DNA of 64,000 nt from Siphonodentalium dalli (taxonomy: Eukaryota > Mollusca > Scaphopoda > Gadilida > Siphonodentaliidae): NCBI GenBank assembly GCA_032622095.1, contig CP136067.1, positions 51,933,899 to 51,997,898 on the forward strand, written 5' to 3'. The stretch's first letter is position 1. The number at the start of each line of letters is the position of its first letter. A model generated the notes under the pieces. The model ran no database searches. It worked only from the letters and a program-made list of their open reading frames with translations, and was not told where the DNA came from. Below, in pieces: positions 47,548-62,198 of this stretch. Position numbers and translations under genes: made by a program.

Positions 47548-48724
47548 TGTGCGTGTGGGTGTGTGTGTATGTGTGTGTGTGTGTGTGTTTCCGCGATGGA
47601 ATCGGAAACGGCTAACCGATTTTGACGAAACTTGCTACGGGTATGTAGTTTGACCTGTGGACTAACATGGGTATATCCGTTTGCCCGTGCGGCGTCACCT
47701 TGACCTTCAAATGACCTTGAACTCAAGTTCTCCGCTGAGCCGATTTTCACCAAATTTGGTATGTGTGGGTAGTTTCAGGCGCTGAGCAATTTCGTCACAC
47801 CCGGATGCCCGTGCGGCGTGAACTTGAGATTTTAAATGACATTGAACTGTATCTGGGTATCCACTGGGCCGATTTCCACCATTTTTTGGGGGTGTTGGTG
47901 TAGATGGGGATGCCAACAAATTTCGTCTCACCAACATGCCCGTCAGACAGGTACCCAGCTAAAACCTAATGTATAGTTTGTGACTTTTGTCTGTTAGCTA
48001 TGGCCGGGAAAACTTCCGGACGGATTTCGACGAAACTTGATACCTAAGTGTACGTTTGTCCGGGAAGTGTTTTGGACGGGTCAAAGTGTGATGCTTGATC
48101 TTCAAAATGGTCGATTCAAGATCAAATCGGGTAATAGTGGCGGATTTCGACGATATTCGATAGCTAGGGATACTTTTGTCCGGGCAGTGTTTTGGACGGC
48201 TTAACTCGTAACCCCGACCTGACATTGACATTCAAAACGGTAAATTCAAGGTCAAATCTGGTCAAATTTCGCATAACTAGATCCGACGAAGCACCGCGTG
48301 TGGTTGCCCCGTTACGTGTCTGGCGGCCATGTTTTTCAACGAATTTCAGTCAAAATAGGAGGCTCCATCTAGAGGTCATCCTGAAGATCCATATGAAGAT
48401 TGGTGGTGATCAGATGAGTGACGTGTTCTGTAGGGTGCACCAAAGGATATAGTCATACCATGAGTAAATTCCAATATGACCACTGGTGGCCACGTTTTTC
48501 AACAAATGGCAGTAAAAATAGGAGGCACCAATCAAGAGGTCACTCTGAAGATCCATATAATGTTTGGTGATAATCAGATGAGGGATGTGGTCTGTAGGTT
48601 GTGCCAAAGGATTTAATCATGCAAAGAGTAAAATCAAAGATGGCTGCCGGCATCCATGTTTTTCATCGATAATTGTTCAAATTTGATAGCTCCCATCTAG
48701 AGGTGATTCATGGAGACTTTTACC
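47548..48724. repeat. Minisatellite block (unit E)
   Basis: Copy of 8886-10062. The E-specific A (48739) lies just downstream. Confidence 0.73.
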
Positions 48725-48870
48725 TTTATCTTTCATTCACTTACCAGGAATGTGGTACTGCTACACCAGCTAACCCCATTTTACAACAATCTTCACCATA
48801 TCTTATTTTGGATTATGCCCCTTTCATGTATTTCAAATAGACAAGCCTGCAAATAGTGTGTCTGTCATTT

Positions 48871-50222
48871 GCAGAATGAGGTCCCCAGATGGTGAATTCA
48901 GAGACGCTATCCTGGAAGGTGGGCTAGCATCACAAAATTCACCCTCTGAGAACTCAATCTGCAATGGGACACCTAGGATCAGATTGAATTTCCCCCAGTT
49001 GAAGTTGGTGATGTTCACCCATTAGTCAACTCGATTATGGATTTTATCTTCTGCAAATTAGAGGATACAGAAACTTCCCAGAAGGGTAAAAGTTACTAAA
49101 AAACAATCTTAATTTGAGATTATATACTTCCCAGAAGATGAGGCTAGCAGAATGAGGTACACAGAGGGTGAATTTGGTGATGCTAGTCCACTCTGAAGGA
49201 TAGCATCACTAAATTCACCCTCTGGGGACCTCATTCTGCATATGATCTCCTGTGTTATTCATCCGTTTGTACTGAAATTTTGAACAAATTGAGAACATGG
49301 TAAATGCGGAACATTGTGGAAGTTAATTACCCCCATGGTTTTCTAACCTTCTTGTGAATGTTGCTTGATTGAAAATATTACCATTTTTAAAAACCACACA
49401 TTCAACTTTGACGCTCAACAACGTCGCAGGTTGATGGGTTAACTGGGAGATCAGTGTTTGCTAAGTGCCCGATCCACTGCATTCACTCGAAAGGATCTCT
49501 GCCCCGTAAGGTGGACCAAGAAAGAAGTACCGCCTTCAATAAATCTATGGTGGTACCTCTTTCTTGGTCCATCATATGGGGCAGGGATCCTTTCGAGTGA
49601 ATGCAGTGGATCAGACATGGGAGTGGTTCAAAATCATGCCCCTTTGTTCCAAAGCAGGTGTCTTGAATGATGGATGTTTCACCAAATGTGATAAGAAAAC
49701 TCTACCATATTTCAAGAAACAGTACTGGCTATGGGAAAGATCGCTTCACATAGCCAGTTTCTTGAAAATGAGTTTTCTTATCCCATTCGGTGAACAAAGC
49801 CATTGTATAAGACTTTCCTTACAGATGGAGGTGTTTGGCTCCAACAGATCTAAGGGTTGGTTTGCCATACAGAGCAAGATTCCATTATCTAGAGTGAAAA
49901 CAGAGGACCAGATATGGAGGTGGTTCAAAATAATGCCCCAAAATTCCCACAACGTGACAACTGGTGAATTTGAAGAAAATCCTAAGCAGTAATGAAGCCA
50001 GTGACACTTAACCAACACTGATCAACCAGTTACAGTAATGCCCTAAATAATTGACTCCATAACCACAGAAGAATTATGGCTCATTTTTCAGGATTTAGTC
50101 GAACATATGGCTTGAGAGCTTTCCAATGAATGGCAACAAGCCATATTTCCGACTAAATCCTGAGAAATTACTTATAATTCTGCTGTGGTTAAGGAGTCGA
50201 TTATTTTGGGCATTACTGTAAC
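48871..50222. repeat. Hairpin block (unit E)
   Basis: GCAGAATGAGGTCCCC hairpins 48871-48962 and 49147-49239, 142-bp hairpin 49471-49612, 117-bp hairpin 49678-49794, 194-bp MITE 50029-50222. A-type variants. Confidence 0.8.
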
Positions 50223-50509
50223 CAATCAACTCGTGATTATGTTGAGCATCAAAGTTGATTTTTGAAAATGGCAAATTTTCCAATCAAACATTCAGGATAG
50301 AAAACCCTCGGAATAATTAACATCGACAATGTGCTGCATTTATCACGCTCTTAATTCGTTCAAAATATCGATACGATCAGGTGAATAACACACACAGGGT
50401 ATTACATGAGAGGTGCATAACTCCATCAGAAATGGTTGGACCAGACCCAAGTTCCATCTTCACCTGTATCTTCGTGTGATTAACCCTTTACCCAACAGAA
50501 TGGCCCTGT

Positions 50510-50578
50510 GCCAATGCATTCTCTTATATATGCGAGTCGACCATAGGTCGCCTCGCATATATAAGAGAATGCATTGGC
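50510..50578. repeat. 69-bp hairpin module, left copy (unit E)
   Basis: Copy of 11848-11916. Confidence 0.88.
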
Positions 50579-50657
50579 TTAACACATTAAAAATTATAAA
50601 ATTGTTAAAGAATGTAAGAAAAAATGGTAAAAAGTGTTAATAAACGATTTTATTTAG

Positions 50658-50726
50658 GCCAATGCATTCTCTTATATATGCGAGGCGACCTATGGTCGAC
50701 TCGCATATATAAGAGAATGCATTGGC
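50658..50726. repeat. 69-bp hairpin module, right inverted copy (unit E)
   Basis: Copy of 11996-12064. Confidence 0.88.
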
Positions 50727-51471
50727 ACAGGGCATAACTGTAACTATCACAATGTGGTCAAGGAGCCGGTTCCAATGATATCCATATTTGTATGGTTCTA
50801 TTGAGACAGACCGAAGATATTTTAGGCTGTTGAATCTTTATTTGGCCGGTTTTGGCCGGTTTGTTGGGTAAAGGGTTAAAATAAACATGAGCTGCCACAC
50901 ACATACAGCAAACCCATTCAATCGGAGTCAATCCTATTCGATAGTCCCCATATCATCAGATTCCAACAACAACATTTTTTTAATGCTGCTTCAGTTATCA
51001 GAATCGATTAATTTCCAAAAAAATAATGCTAACCAGTCAACTATAGTATAAAATTGCCCAGAACGTGTTATTTATCAACATTTTGTTTAACGAATTTGGC
51101 TGGATTATCAAATATCTAACACCCAAATCCACTTGATTTTAGAGTTATAAATCCATCTTCATCCGCAATTTGATCCGAGTCCATCGGCTTGACAAATATT
51201 TGCCAGGCCACCAAAAATTACATATCGGAGAAATAACAAATTTCAAAAATCTATATCTGATCACTCTGAGCTTTGATGGGTGGGTTCCTTGAGTCAAATA
51301 AAATATTGTTTACCCCCGAAGTCAAAGAAATAGTAATTTGGGAGCATGAATTCGGATTATGCATATTACAAACAAAATATGAAAGTTATTGGATAACTAT
51401 AACTCAAGATATCATCCTGACAACAAAATAATCAGCAAACTCCAAGTCGAAAAGGGTAAGAACACTGTTAG

Positions 51472-51671
51472 AAATGGTCGGACTGGATCCAAATTTGATA
51501 TTTACCAAGACTTTCTCATAGGAAGACCATAAACCAATCTTGATGAAATTTTGTCAAATAATTCTAGGTAAAAATGGTTGAACCAGATCTAAATGCGAAC
51601 TTGATCAGTACTTTCTCATATGAAGACCATGTACCATATTTGATAAAATTCTGTAAAATATTACTCAAGTT
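51472..51671. repeat. Two 100-bp tandem repeats at the unit tail (unit E)
   Basis: Copy of 12810-13009. Confidence 0.7.
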
Positions 51672-51741
51672 ATTATCCTGACAACAATCTTTTTGGACGG
51701 ATGGATGGACACGGCTTGGTGACCATTTCTATAATCTCACT

Positions 51742-52223
51742 TTAAAGATACGGGCGGCGTTGGCTGTGGGTATGCAGTTAAAATATTCACCTCCGTCAAA
51801 AACCGCCATAAACAGAAAGAATAGTAAAATGTAGACAGACCTTGTTCTTATACCAATCAGAAATATGGCATAAACAGTATGTTATTGTCAAATGTTTTCC
51901 TTTGTTATGTATACAAAAGCAAAAAACGTTACGGAATCTAGTTTTTGTTTAAATCCGGATATGGTAAACATAAAGAGCGTTATTTATTACTGTTTATTAC
52001 TATATGGAAATAATAAAGAGCGTTAATATATCATTTGTGTGTGATTAACCAATAGAATTGCGCTGTGTTATGTAAACAGAAGCAAAACTTCTGTAACACG
52101 AGCAGGCTCGTGTTTATGTACACATCGTACGTTTATGTACACCATCGTATGTCTTGACGACAATATACTATTTAAGCGCTGATTATGTTTGGCATATGAA
52201 CAAAACTATATATATTTTAATAT
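51742..52223 (+). mobile_element. Head element of L1 (unit F), 3'-truncated
   Basis: Copy of 13080-13561, B-type variants. Confidence 0.78.
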
Positions 52224-52408
52224 ATGTTAAGTTAGACTGATAAATAGTTTATTAAAATAAACTTTTCACCCCCAATTTCATTAACAGGCATATATTGATA
52301 ACAATTCCTCTTGCTTTACAAAATGTTTAATATGCAGATGACATATTTCAAAATAAATATATCTAAAACAATTGGAATTCTACACAAAAAGAACATAACA
52401 CTTAGTAT

Positions 52409-52659
52409 TTAACACTTTCATGACTGGAGCTTTGTGAAAACCCTGTGCCAATGCATTCTCTTATATAGGTATCCCATAGGGAGGCTCGCACATATATAAG
52501 AGAATATATTGGCCTAACAAGATTTACCTTGACCTTGCAAGCCTGTGCATTCTCTCATATATATATGCAAGGCTCTCAATGGGAGACTCACATATATAAG
52601 AGAACGCACTGGCACATTAACTTTAATGCTGTACCAGCGCAGCTCCAGTCATGAAAGGG
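52409..52659 (+). mobile_element. Family III MITE, both ends present (unit F)
   Basis: Copy of 13747-13997. Confidence 0.73.
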
Positions 52660-52757
52660 ATATACAGGGTTTCCACTATGGGGTCAGGAAGTCTCATTTT
52701 GAGTAATTCACCCAAGCCAATTTTCCACCAGGCCTGTAATTATGGTGTCGGACATTT

Positions 52758-52850
52758 GCAGAAAGAGGTCCCCAGAGGGTGATTTTAGTGACACTACCCT
52801 GAACAGTGGGCTAGCATCACCGAATTCATCATCCGGGGACCTCAATCTGC
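52758..52850. repeat. GCAGAATGAGGTCCCC-type hairpin, L1 copy (unit F)
   Basis: Copy of 14096-14188. Confidence 0.66.
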
Positions 52851-53089
52851 TATGGGAGACCTAGACACAGATTTAAGTTCCCAGATGGTGAAGATGGTGC
52901 AATGCATTGTGTTGTCTGCCAATTTGGGGATATAGAGAAACTGAACTAAAAAAGAAATAGAATCAAACTAAAAAAGTAGTTAATTTGGTAATAAAGATAC
53001 TTTCCAGAGATAATGAGGCCTGTGGAGGGACCTCATTCTGAAAATGTCCGGCACCATATTTTCAGGCTGCCTGATCATTGTTAACTAAT

Positions 53090-53167
53090 ACAGTAATGCC
53101 CTAAGTAATCAACAATGGGCCATAATTCTGCTGTGGTTAAGGAGTCGATTACTTAGGGCATTAGTGT
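53090..53167. repeat. Compact ACAGTAATGCCCTAA inverted-repeat element (unit F)
   Basis: Copy of 14428-14505. Confidence 0.66.
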
Positions 53168-53805
53168 ACATGTATGTAAGTAGAAATTACTTCAAACTAG
53201 CCAGCGGATGAATGTCTGATGTTAGCATGTGATGGTAAATCAAGAATATTTCATGGGATAGTATCAGGCATCAACATTAATTTAAAATTATAAAATGTTA
53301 TCCCCGCTTGAAATAGTAACATTTTCAGCATGATTAGTTGGCCCACAATGTCTGTGCCATACAATTTCAACCTATTTTTTTTCAGATTCACGATGTTCAA
53401 AACACATAATTAGGGCCGGGAATCCTTGTCTTATTATCATATATTTTGGGATTTAAACGGATGTGACTCATTTGAACCCCAAAATTAGTATACATAATAT
53501 GGTAAGAGTTATCTCAAAATATACTTACGCGGGAGATATCTGAACAATTTTTTTTTTATAAATTTGAGATTGTTTTGTTTGTGCCAGTCAGTGGTCACAC
53601 AAAAATTGCACCTGTAGACCATAGGAAGAAAATCTAGACCCGTCGTCCCTCTGAAACATTTATGGTGCTACATAATTTTGGTGATAAAAACAAACAGAAT
53701 GCAATGAGTGAAATTTTAAAATAATTTCCTGTTAAGGTAACCCAATGAACTTTTGCCGGACAGTCAGTTTCCGAATCCAGAATTTCAATGAATACATTTA
53801 ATGGC

Positions 53806-54209
53806 TTAACCCTTTCAGTGCCAGGTCCGATTTTTGTATCAACCCATATACCCTGTGCCAATGCATTCTCTTATATATGCGAGTAGACCATAGGTCGCCT
53901 CGCATATATAAGAGAATGCATTGGCCTAACAATTTTTCATCATTTGTTATTATTTTTCACAATTTTTTACAATTTTAATAATTTTTTTCTTATATTCTTT
54001 AACAGACTTATGTTGTAGGTTAAGTGCCAGGGAATCTTACGTTTTTCATGGGCATCAAAATTATTACTATGAATACTTGGTGATAGTTTTGAGTTATAAC
54101 ATGCCCCTAAGGTTTTATCCAGTAAAATTAAAAAAAATTAAAAAAAAGAAGATTTTACAGACCGTAAATTAGGGCCGGTGAGATCGGCCCCTGGCACTGA
54201 AAGGGTTAA
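53806..54209. mobile_element. Family I piggyBac-like MITE (unit F)
   Basis: Copy of 15144-15547. Confidence 0.83.
53857..53925. repeat. 69-bp hairpin module (unit F, family I MITE)
   Basis: Copy of 15195-15263. Confidence 0.88.
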
Positions 54210-54849
54210 CTAAATATTTATGTTTGGCTGAAACTTGGAATATACCACTAGATGTCTAATGACAACTGGCTACATCACAACCCTTAGAGGAAACTCTGGT
54301 ATATTGTAAATAACAATGGCAATTAGTTACATACTATTAATTAAACATTCAAATCGTTTATCACATACAACAACAACATGAACATGTCATCAATCCATCA
54401 GCTTTCAAAACCTCAGTTTAACAAAGCTCTCAAATCGCTCAAACCTTTACATGATTATCACTATTGTTAACACATTCAGATGACCATGATTCAATCATAA
54501 GTGGAGGAGACAGGCCCCTAAAAAATTGTGCATAGTTTGTTCACACGAGTATGATGTCGTCGCAGATGAAGATATTGTAGGTTCTTCGTAAGCCATGGTT
54601 AATCACGTGATTGACAACTCTAAGATCTTTCCATCTACGATTTTTACGTATACACAACTGCGATTACGTCGCAAGTGGAGGATTTCGCATCTAAAATCAA
54701 ACAGTACTTGATATTATTTTTTTACTCGCGATCTTGTCGTGAGCATGCGCAGTCCAACTACCGGTTACTACATACGACAGAAATAATTCAACTTACGATT
54801 GAATCAGGGTCATCTGAACGTTCACTTACAAATGCCGAGCAGTGAGAGA

Positions 54850-55077
54850 GTAACCCTTTCATGGCGGAGCTTCGATGGTGCAGCATTAAAGATATACATA
54901 GGGAGCCTCGCATATATAAGAGAATGCACTGGCTTAGAAGGGCAAGGTTAATATTGTTAGGCCAATGTATTCACTTATATATGCGAGGCTCCAATGGGAG
55001 ACTCAAATATATAAGAGAATGCATTGGCACAGGGTTATTCTCAAAATTTCAGGAAGCTCCAGTCATGGAATGGTTAC
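54850..55077. mobile_element. Family III MITE, hairpin arm deleted (unit F)
   Basis: Copy of 16188-16415. Confidence 0.66.
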
Positions 55078-55986
55078 CTTTTTATTTACTACATGGATTC
55101 TCTTGGCAATTATCAATGTATACATTGGAATGGTCCATTATTCATTTGGAGGGATATTCAGGAAATATAAGCAGACGACAGACAGACAAAATGATAATTA
55201 TAAGATTTCAGAAGTATTGCTATTCATTGGAGGGAAATTTTCAAATAAAAAACTCAACAAACGACAATGGCCTATGGCCGTATGTTGAACTTATTTTCTG
55301 AACATTTCCTGAGGGAATTTCTTATCAGTGAGTATTTAGTAGAGAAAGGGTTAAATCCAGACAGTTATTTTCAACAGGTTCCAAATTAAAGATATATTAT
55401 GTACTTATTCAGGTGCGTGAAACTAGTAAGTTGGTATTCAGGCACTATGCCAACTGGAGGAATATAGCATTCTAGTAACATTGCCGAAAATTTCAAACAA
55501 ATCGACATTACCACTCCAAAGAAAACATCGTCTGAACTACGCGCAATTGTAAATATTTACTTCTCAATTCAGGACGCAACTATCTGCGATAAGCTAACAA
55601 AAACGATTTCGCCATCGAGAGTCACTGTATTTAATTAATATATAAGAATGGCAGTGTTTGTTTTCAATTTGGATATAATATTTGTAAAAATTACTACTTT
55701 GAGCAAGATTATTCTCCCTACCGGAGTGTTTCACACCACTTTAAAATTACAAGAATTTCACTTGAAATATTTTTCAAAGGACAAAGTAAACAAATCAACT
55801 AACAGTTATTTTATATGATATTCCGTTGTGGAATGGCACGCTAATTCAAACAAACTCGTAATTAAACAGGTCTGGCACATTCCAAATTCAACTATTATTG
55901 TTCAATATGGCTATTTCTATTTAACATGTTCGATAAAAGAGGCATAACCTAAAATCAGATGATACAAATATACCTGAAGAATAGTG

Positions 55987-56191
55987 TTAACCCCTTTCAT
56001 GACTGGAGCTTACTGAAATTTTGCGAAAACCCTGTGCCAATGCATTCTCTTATATATGTGAGTCGCCCAAAAATACATTGGCCTAACAATATTTGCCACG
56101 ACCTAACAAGCCAGTACATTCTCTTATATATACGAGGCTCCCTATGGGAGACTCACATATATAGGAGAATGCAATGGCACAGGATATTTAA
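55987..56191 (+). mobile_element. Family III MITE, 3' terminus lost (unit F)
   Basis: Copy of 17325-17529. Confidence 0.64.
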
Positions 56192-56499
56192 TGTTGTGGA
56201 TTGACACGCTAATTCAAACAAACTCTTTGTTTACTTTGTCTATAATCACAGTTGCTACAGTTATGCCGACAGCTATCTCCCATTGGTGAAATACTTATAA
56301 TATAATTTGATGATACTAAATATATAAGGAAGCATAAGCTGCCAAATCAGATTTAACAACATAATCCTAGTGTTATTTCATTTGCTATGTTAAAAAATAA
56401 TGAGATTCTAGAAACCCTTTCAACAATGGATATTTTCTATGTCAGCTTTTAATAAGATTGTTAGGGCATGGTAAAATACGCATGTGGTAATTTCAACAA

Positions 56500-56671
56500 T
56501 GGGCCATAACTGAGGTGAAAATTGGCGAGCGGAACCAAAATTCAAACTTGACCTGTATTTTGGGCTATTAAACCCACAAATCAAATTTCAGTCCATTCAG
56601 TTAAGACTTACTAAAGTTATCATCCAGAAAAGAAAAAAAGCGAACAGACGGATGGACGGCTATACAGACCA
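56500..56671 (+). repeat. Dispersed GGCCATAACT...GGATGGACGG repeat (unit F)
   Basis: Copy of 17838-18009. Confidence 0.48.
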
Positions 56672-57907
56672 ATAACATAATGCATTGTTTTTTTCAACAC
56701 AGGAGTATATAAATAATCCAAACTGGATTTATTGGTCAAAAGCCCAAAATATTGATGGACAGATTACATAATACAATGTTTATTCCAACGGGCATATAAA
56801 GAGGGTTTTACCCATTCTCTAAGTCACTCTGAGTCTTTCGTAATCTCATCGACTTGTCATTCGCAAAAGGCATGAGATCTTATCCCAATTTACATCACAC
56901 TGTCTTAAGTAAATCATTTAGATTGAACTATTTCATCTTAGTGTAAGTTCTGATTGGCTGTAGTTACATGGAATCCCAGGGGTCGTAAATAGACTCTCCA
57001 AGAGAGGTAATCAGGCCCACTACTGGAATTACCTAACCATAGATGTCAATTTTCCAGATATATAGCAAATCAGATATAATGCTAAATAAATAAATATACT
57101 GTGTTCTCTGGCACCTCTCTAACCACTGTAAAGAGATTACTCAAAATTGTATTTGCAGTTTTGACCCAAATTTTCAAAAAGTTTAAAACTCTTCAGATTC
57201 TATAATTTATTCACAATAAGAAATTTAGATAGGTTTCTGACATGAGTAAAAGGCGTTGGAGAATAGATTTTATACATTGCTTCGAAATTTGTAGGATTTT
57301 TTACTAAAAAATTACCCATACATCCATTAATTTCTAGAATTCTTGGGGAACAACTATTAAAAATGAAAACAAATTAGCCTCCCTCCCTCATCCAGTTTCC
57401 CGTAATACTTGACTAAGAAAACAGGTCTAACATATATGTTTGCATTACCTGATAGTGATAAATATTAATCCTTTCTTTAGTCAATAATAATTGACAAGTA
57501 ATTCCCTTGTTCAGATAATAAGTTTAACAAACAGCTGAACTTATTGCAGGAACATTTCCCACCTACTAATAGAAGTCCTTCTGTATTATCTGTTTCTCTG
57601 TCTGTTGTCTACTTATGTTTCCTGAACACACCTTCGGATGAATAACAGACCATTCCATGTACGATATTATAACTGATGGAAGAGTCCATTTAGTAAAGAA
57701 AAGGTTGAAGAGTATTCTAACTTAAATTTTAGGCCCAAAAAACATTATTTGAGTCTCAAAAGAAGAAAAAAATTCTGAAGGGATGACTTTATTTTAATTT
57801 TTTATGTTTTTTTGTGCACATCGTAAGCATGGATCATGATAGCTTCCACCATGATATCTAGTAATATTTCAGAAAATGTAGAGGGAACTTTGTTTTGCAT
57901 ACACACT

Positions 57908-58017
57908 CATAAGCTTTCCGATGAATGGCAACAAGCCATATTTCCGACTAAATCCTGAAAAGTTACCCATAATTCTGCTGTGTTTAAGGAGTCAATTAGT
58001 TAGGACATTACTGTAAC
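57908..58017. repeat. 3' half of the ACAGTAATGCCC inverted-repeat element (unit F)
   Basis: Copy of 19246-19355. Confidence 0.63.
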
Positions 58018-58301
58018 AATTACATTGTGCTACCAGTATACCTGTATGACATAGGGATTACCAATAATGTTCTAACGCCCGTGACTATTCACAATTGTTA
58101 TTGTTGTCAATAAATTGACACCTCTCCATTATAACATGTGATCGTAAATTTCCTCCAGTGCCTTTCAATTGTTTTGGAGTTACAATTTATTTTCCAGACT
58201 ATGATGATTGGCTAATCATTTTCTTCAATGAAGTCATCTACTTAATGTTCTATGTCACTATGCATATACATGATAGTCAATCTATCAATCAAAGGGATAT
58301 G

Positions 58302-58829
58302 TTAAAGATACGGGCGGCGTTGGCGGTGGTTATGCTGTTAAAATATTCAGCTCTGTCAAAAACTGCCATAAACAGAAATAATAGTGAAATATAGACAGAC
58401 TTTGTTCTTATACCAATCAGAAATATGGCATAAACAGTATGTTATTGTCAAATGTTTTTCCTTTGTTATGTAAACAAAAGCAAAAAACGTTACAGAACCT
58501 GGCTTTTTTTTTTAGATCCGGATATGGTAAACATAAAGAGCATTATTTGTTACTGTTTTCCTGATATGGAAATAATAAAGAGCGTTTATATCATTTGTGT
58601 GTGATTAACCGATAGAATTGCACAGTGTTAAGTAAACAGAAGCAAAACTTCTGTAACACGAGCAGGCTCTTGTTTACGTACACCATCGTACGTCTTGACA
58701 AAAATATACTATTTACGCTCTGATTATGTTTGGCATAGAACAAAACTTTATATATTTTAATATTCCTTCTGTTGATGGCGATTTGAACAAATATGAAATT
58801 TCTGCAACGAACGCCGCCCGTGCCTTTAA
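58302..58829 (+). mobile_element. Head element of L2 (unit F), full-length
   Basis: Copy of 19640-20167, B-type variants. Confidence 0.72.
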
Positions 58830-60875
58830 GAGTTCATGTAAGTTGCAAATAATGCTCAATACATATTATATATGGATGTTGTTTTTTCTGTCATAATATC
58901 ATAAATCAAAATAAAACGTCCCATGCTGGCCTGTTATTTCAAAGCAGCGGTGTCCGAGACTCAAATAATATTTTTTATTTGGCTTTAGGCTTCTTTCCAT
59001 TTTATTCCACACCCATCGATACGAGGCACATGTATTCAACGGAATACGAGCCATTGAATACATATTAGTGTATACCTCTAGTTGAGTACATGCCGGAACT
59101 ATTCTCGTTGACGTTGTCGCCAAGAAAGATGACGTACATTACGTCAACGATCCTATTCGGGTGATGCCCTGAAAATTACTGGTTATTCATCAGTTAAATC
59201 ACAATAAAGGTAGTGCTAGTATCAATGAAGGTGACAGTAATGGATTTAATTTATATGACACAACGGTCAAGAAGAAATACAGAACACGACTTGCATCATA
59301 GTCTCGAATCTTTTATCGAACTACCGTACTGACCCGCGTTTAGGCCCAGGGGGGCCTTTGTTTTATTTGAGCTCAAAAATCCAAGTGGGCTTAAACTCGA
59401 ATATGACCCTTTGCAAACCAAAAATCCCAAGAAATCGGGAGAGTAAAACTGAAGAAATGGATCCAAAAAATAAAGTCGATCCAACAGAGATTCGGGGAAA
59501 TATACACGGCTTATAGATTAAATAAAGTTAAGTATAAGTTACTTTGAGAAAGTATTTTTTTCATTTTGATGTGTATATTAAAATATTAGCAACCACAACG
59601 CGCAGGCGCGTTGTTGCTTTTCAAGTTTAGGCGTGAATGACGTCATTAATTTTTACAATACCATGAAACAGCATTTCGACGCGATGAAAATCCGGACAAG
59701 AAACATGGGTTAAAAATCACGTGACTTCCGCTTCGCTTTCGCACAGAATCATGGGAACAATAATATCCCAAAAAGAAACGGTGACACAGAATCGGAAGTG
59801 GACCAACGGGATTGTTATAAAATTAACAACTTTAGTTTTTCTGAACAATTCCTACGTGATTTTGGCCTATAGATTAGTTTCGTTTGACCAATTTCGTTGG
59901 TTAGCTGAATAAAATCAGCGAAGACGTCATGACATGGTCCATGACGTCATTTGCGTCATTTGGTGTTGTGGGCTAGAATCCAGAAAAAATTGGTCTCCGC
60001 AGGAAACACTGATTTCACATCAGTATACTAGACTTGGTTGCATTTATAACCGTTTTCGCAAAAGATATATGCGAAAATAGCACAAGCAAACGTGCCTGCT
60101 TCAGAATCAAATTACCACAGTTGATTAGCCAAGGATGTACCCTTTCCAACAATGTATAGCACGACATCGTGTGTTGCGCCGATGTTTACTTATGGTGTTT
60201 TGTAATAACGATCCCGCCTTAGCTGCGTGTAATTTTCCTCCGTACAAATTGCTTAGCGAAAAATCCCCCTAATAGGCGGACAACATATTCAATAAGTTCC
60301 CGTCTCGCAACGATTTGGCCTCACAGACATATCAGCCGCTTATCAATTCCTTCGAGATAAATGATTGAACCAATCTACCCTAACAAGGGGGATTTTTTCA
60401 CGGTTGTATGTCGCGCGAATAGTATTGGCTGGCTGCCAGGTATTCACACTCAACATCGGAACGCGGCTTATTATTTGAAATCATTTGTGAGCAGTGGTGG
60501 CAGCGGGGAAGTCAAATTATATGTCCATCATAACATGGGTCGCCTTCGTTGGAGAAGTAGGAATTAAGCCTCAACCAAATTTGTTGTCAAGTTGACGTGG
60601 GGGGCTTATATGACCTTGACCTTGACCATAAAACGACCTTGACCTCTGTTGAAAGACATCTCACTTAAAGGGCCATTTTGCTAGATATGTGTTGCGATGT
60701 ACGCGCTCATGTCAATATTCAGAGGCCTTTTATAGCTATCCTTTAGAAATATACCGGTATCGAGGCTCCTACATACGCGAGTCTGTATGTGACGAACAGA
60801 AACATGGGAGTACGATATCAATTTAAACTTGACCTCCATAAAGAATCTATTATATGTTTGAGGAAAGTTTTGGTC

Positions 60876-62052
60876 TGTGCGTGTGGGTGTGTGTGTATGT
60901 GTGTGTGTGTGTGTGTTTCCGCGATGGAATCGGAAACGGCTAACCGATTTTGACGAAACTTGCTACGGGTATGTAGTTTGACCTGTGGACTAACATGGGT
61001 ATATCCGTTTGCCCGTGCGGCGTCACCTTGACCTTCAAATGACCTTGAACTCAAGTTCTCCGCTGAGCCGATTTTCACCAAATTTGGTATGTGTGGGTAG
61101 TTTCAGGCGCTGAGCAATTTCGTCACACCCGGATGCCCGTGCGGCGTGAACTTGAGATTTTAAATGACATTGAACTGTATCTGGGTATCCACTGGGCCGA
61201 TTTCCACCATTTTTTGGGGGTGTTGGTGTAGATGGGGATGCCAACAAATTTCGTCTCACCAACATGCCCGTCAGACAGGTACCCAGCTAAAACCTAATGT
61301 ATAGTTTGTGACTTTTGTCTGTTAGCTATGGCCGGGAAAACTTCCGGACGGATTTCGACGAAACTTGATACCTAAGTGTACGTTTGTCCGGGAAGTGTTT
61401 TGGACGGGTCAAAGTGTGATGCTTGATCTTCAAAATGGTCGATTCAAGATCAAATCGGGTAATAGTGGCGGATTTCGACGATATTCGATAGCTAGGGATA
61501 CTTTTGTCCGGGCAGTGTTTTGGACGGCTTAACTCGTAACCCCGACCTGACATTGACATTCAAAACGGTAAATTCAAGGTCAAATCTGGTCAAATTTCGC
61601 ATAACTAGATCCGACGAAGCACCGCGTGTGGTTGCCCCGTTACGTGTCTGGCGGCCATGTTTTTCAACGAATTTCAGTCAAAATAGGAGGCTCCATCTAG
61701 AGGTCATCCTGAAGATCCATATGAAGATTGGTGGTGATCAGATGAGTGACGTGTTCTGTAGGGTGCACCAAAGGATATAGTCATACCATGAGTAAATTCC
61801 AATATGACCACTGGTGGCCACGTTTTTCAACAAATGGCAGTAAAAATAGGAGGCACCAATCAAGAGGTCACTCTGAAGATCCATATAATGTTTGGTGATA
61901 ATCAGATGAGGGATGTGGTCTGTAGGTTGTGCCAAAGGATTTAATCATGCAAAGAGTAAAATCAAAGATGGCTGCCGGCATCCATGTTTTTCATCGATAA
62001 TTGTTCAAATTTGATAGCTCCCATCTAGAGGTGATTCATGGAGACTTTTACC
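60876..62052. repeat. Minisatellite block (unit F)
   Basis: Copy of 22214-23390. Confidence 0.73.
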
Positions 62053-62198
62053 TTTATCTTTCATTCGCTTACCAGGAATGTGGTACTGCTACACCAGCTA
62101 ACCCCATTTTACAACAATCTTCACCATATCTTATTTTGGATTATGCCCCTTTCATGTATTTCAAATAGACAAGCCTGCAAATAGTGTGTCTGTCATTT

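Larger units (their letters stand above)
50480..50879. mobile_element. Family II piggyBac-like MITE (unit E)
   Basis: Copy of 11818-12217 with both TTAA sites (50480-50483, 50876-50879). Its presence in E marks E as A-type. Confidence 0.87.
38663..51741. repeat. Long unit E (second copy of A)
   Basis: A-type throughout: same deletion after the head, same MITE insertion (50480-50879), same hairpins. The A-at-48739 variant (G in all other units) is the only difference from A that I saw. Confidence 0.94.
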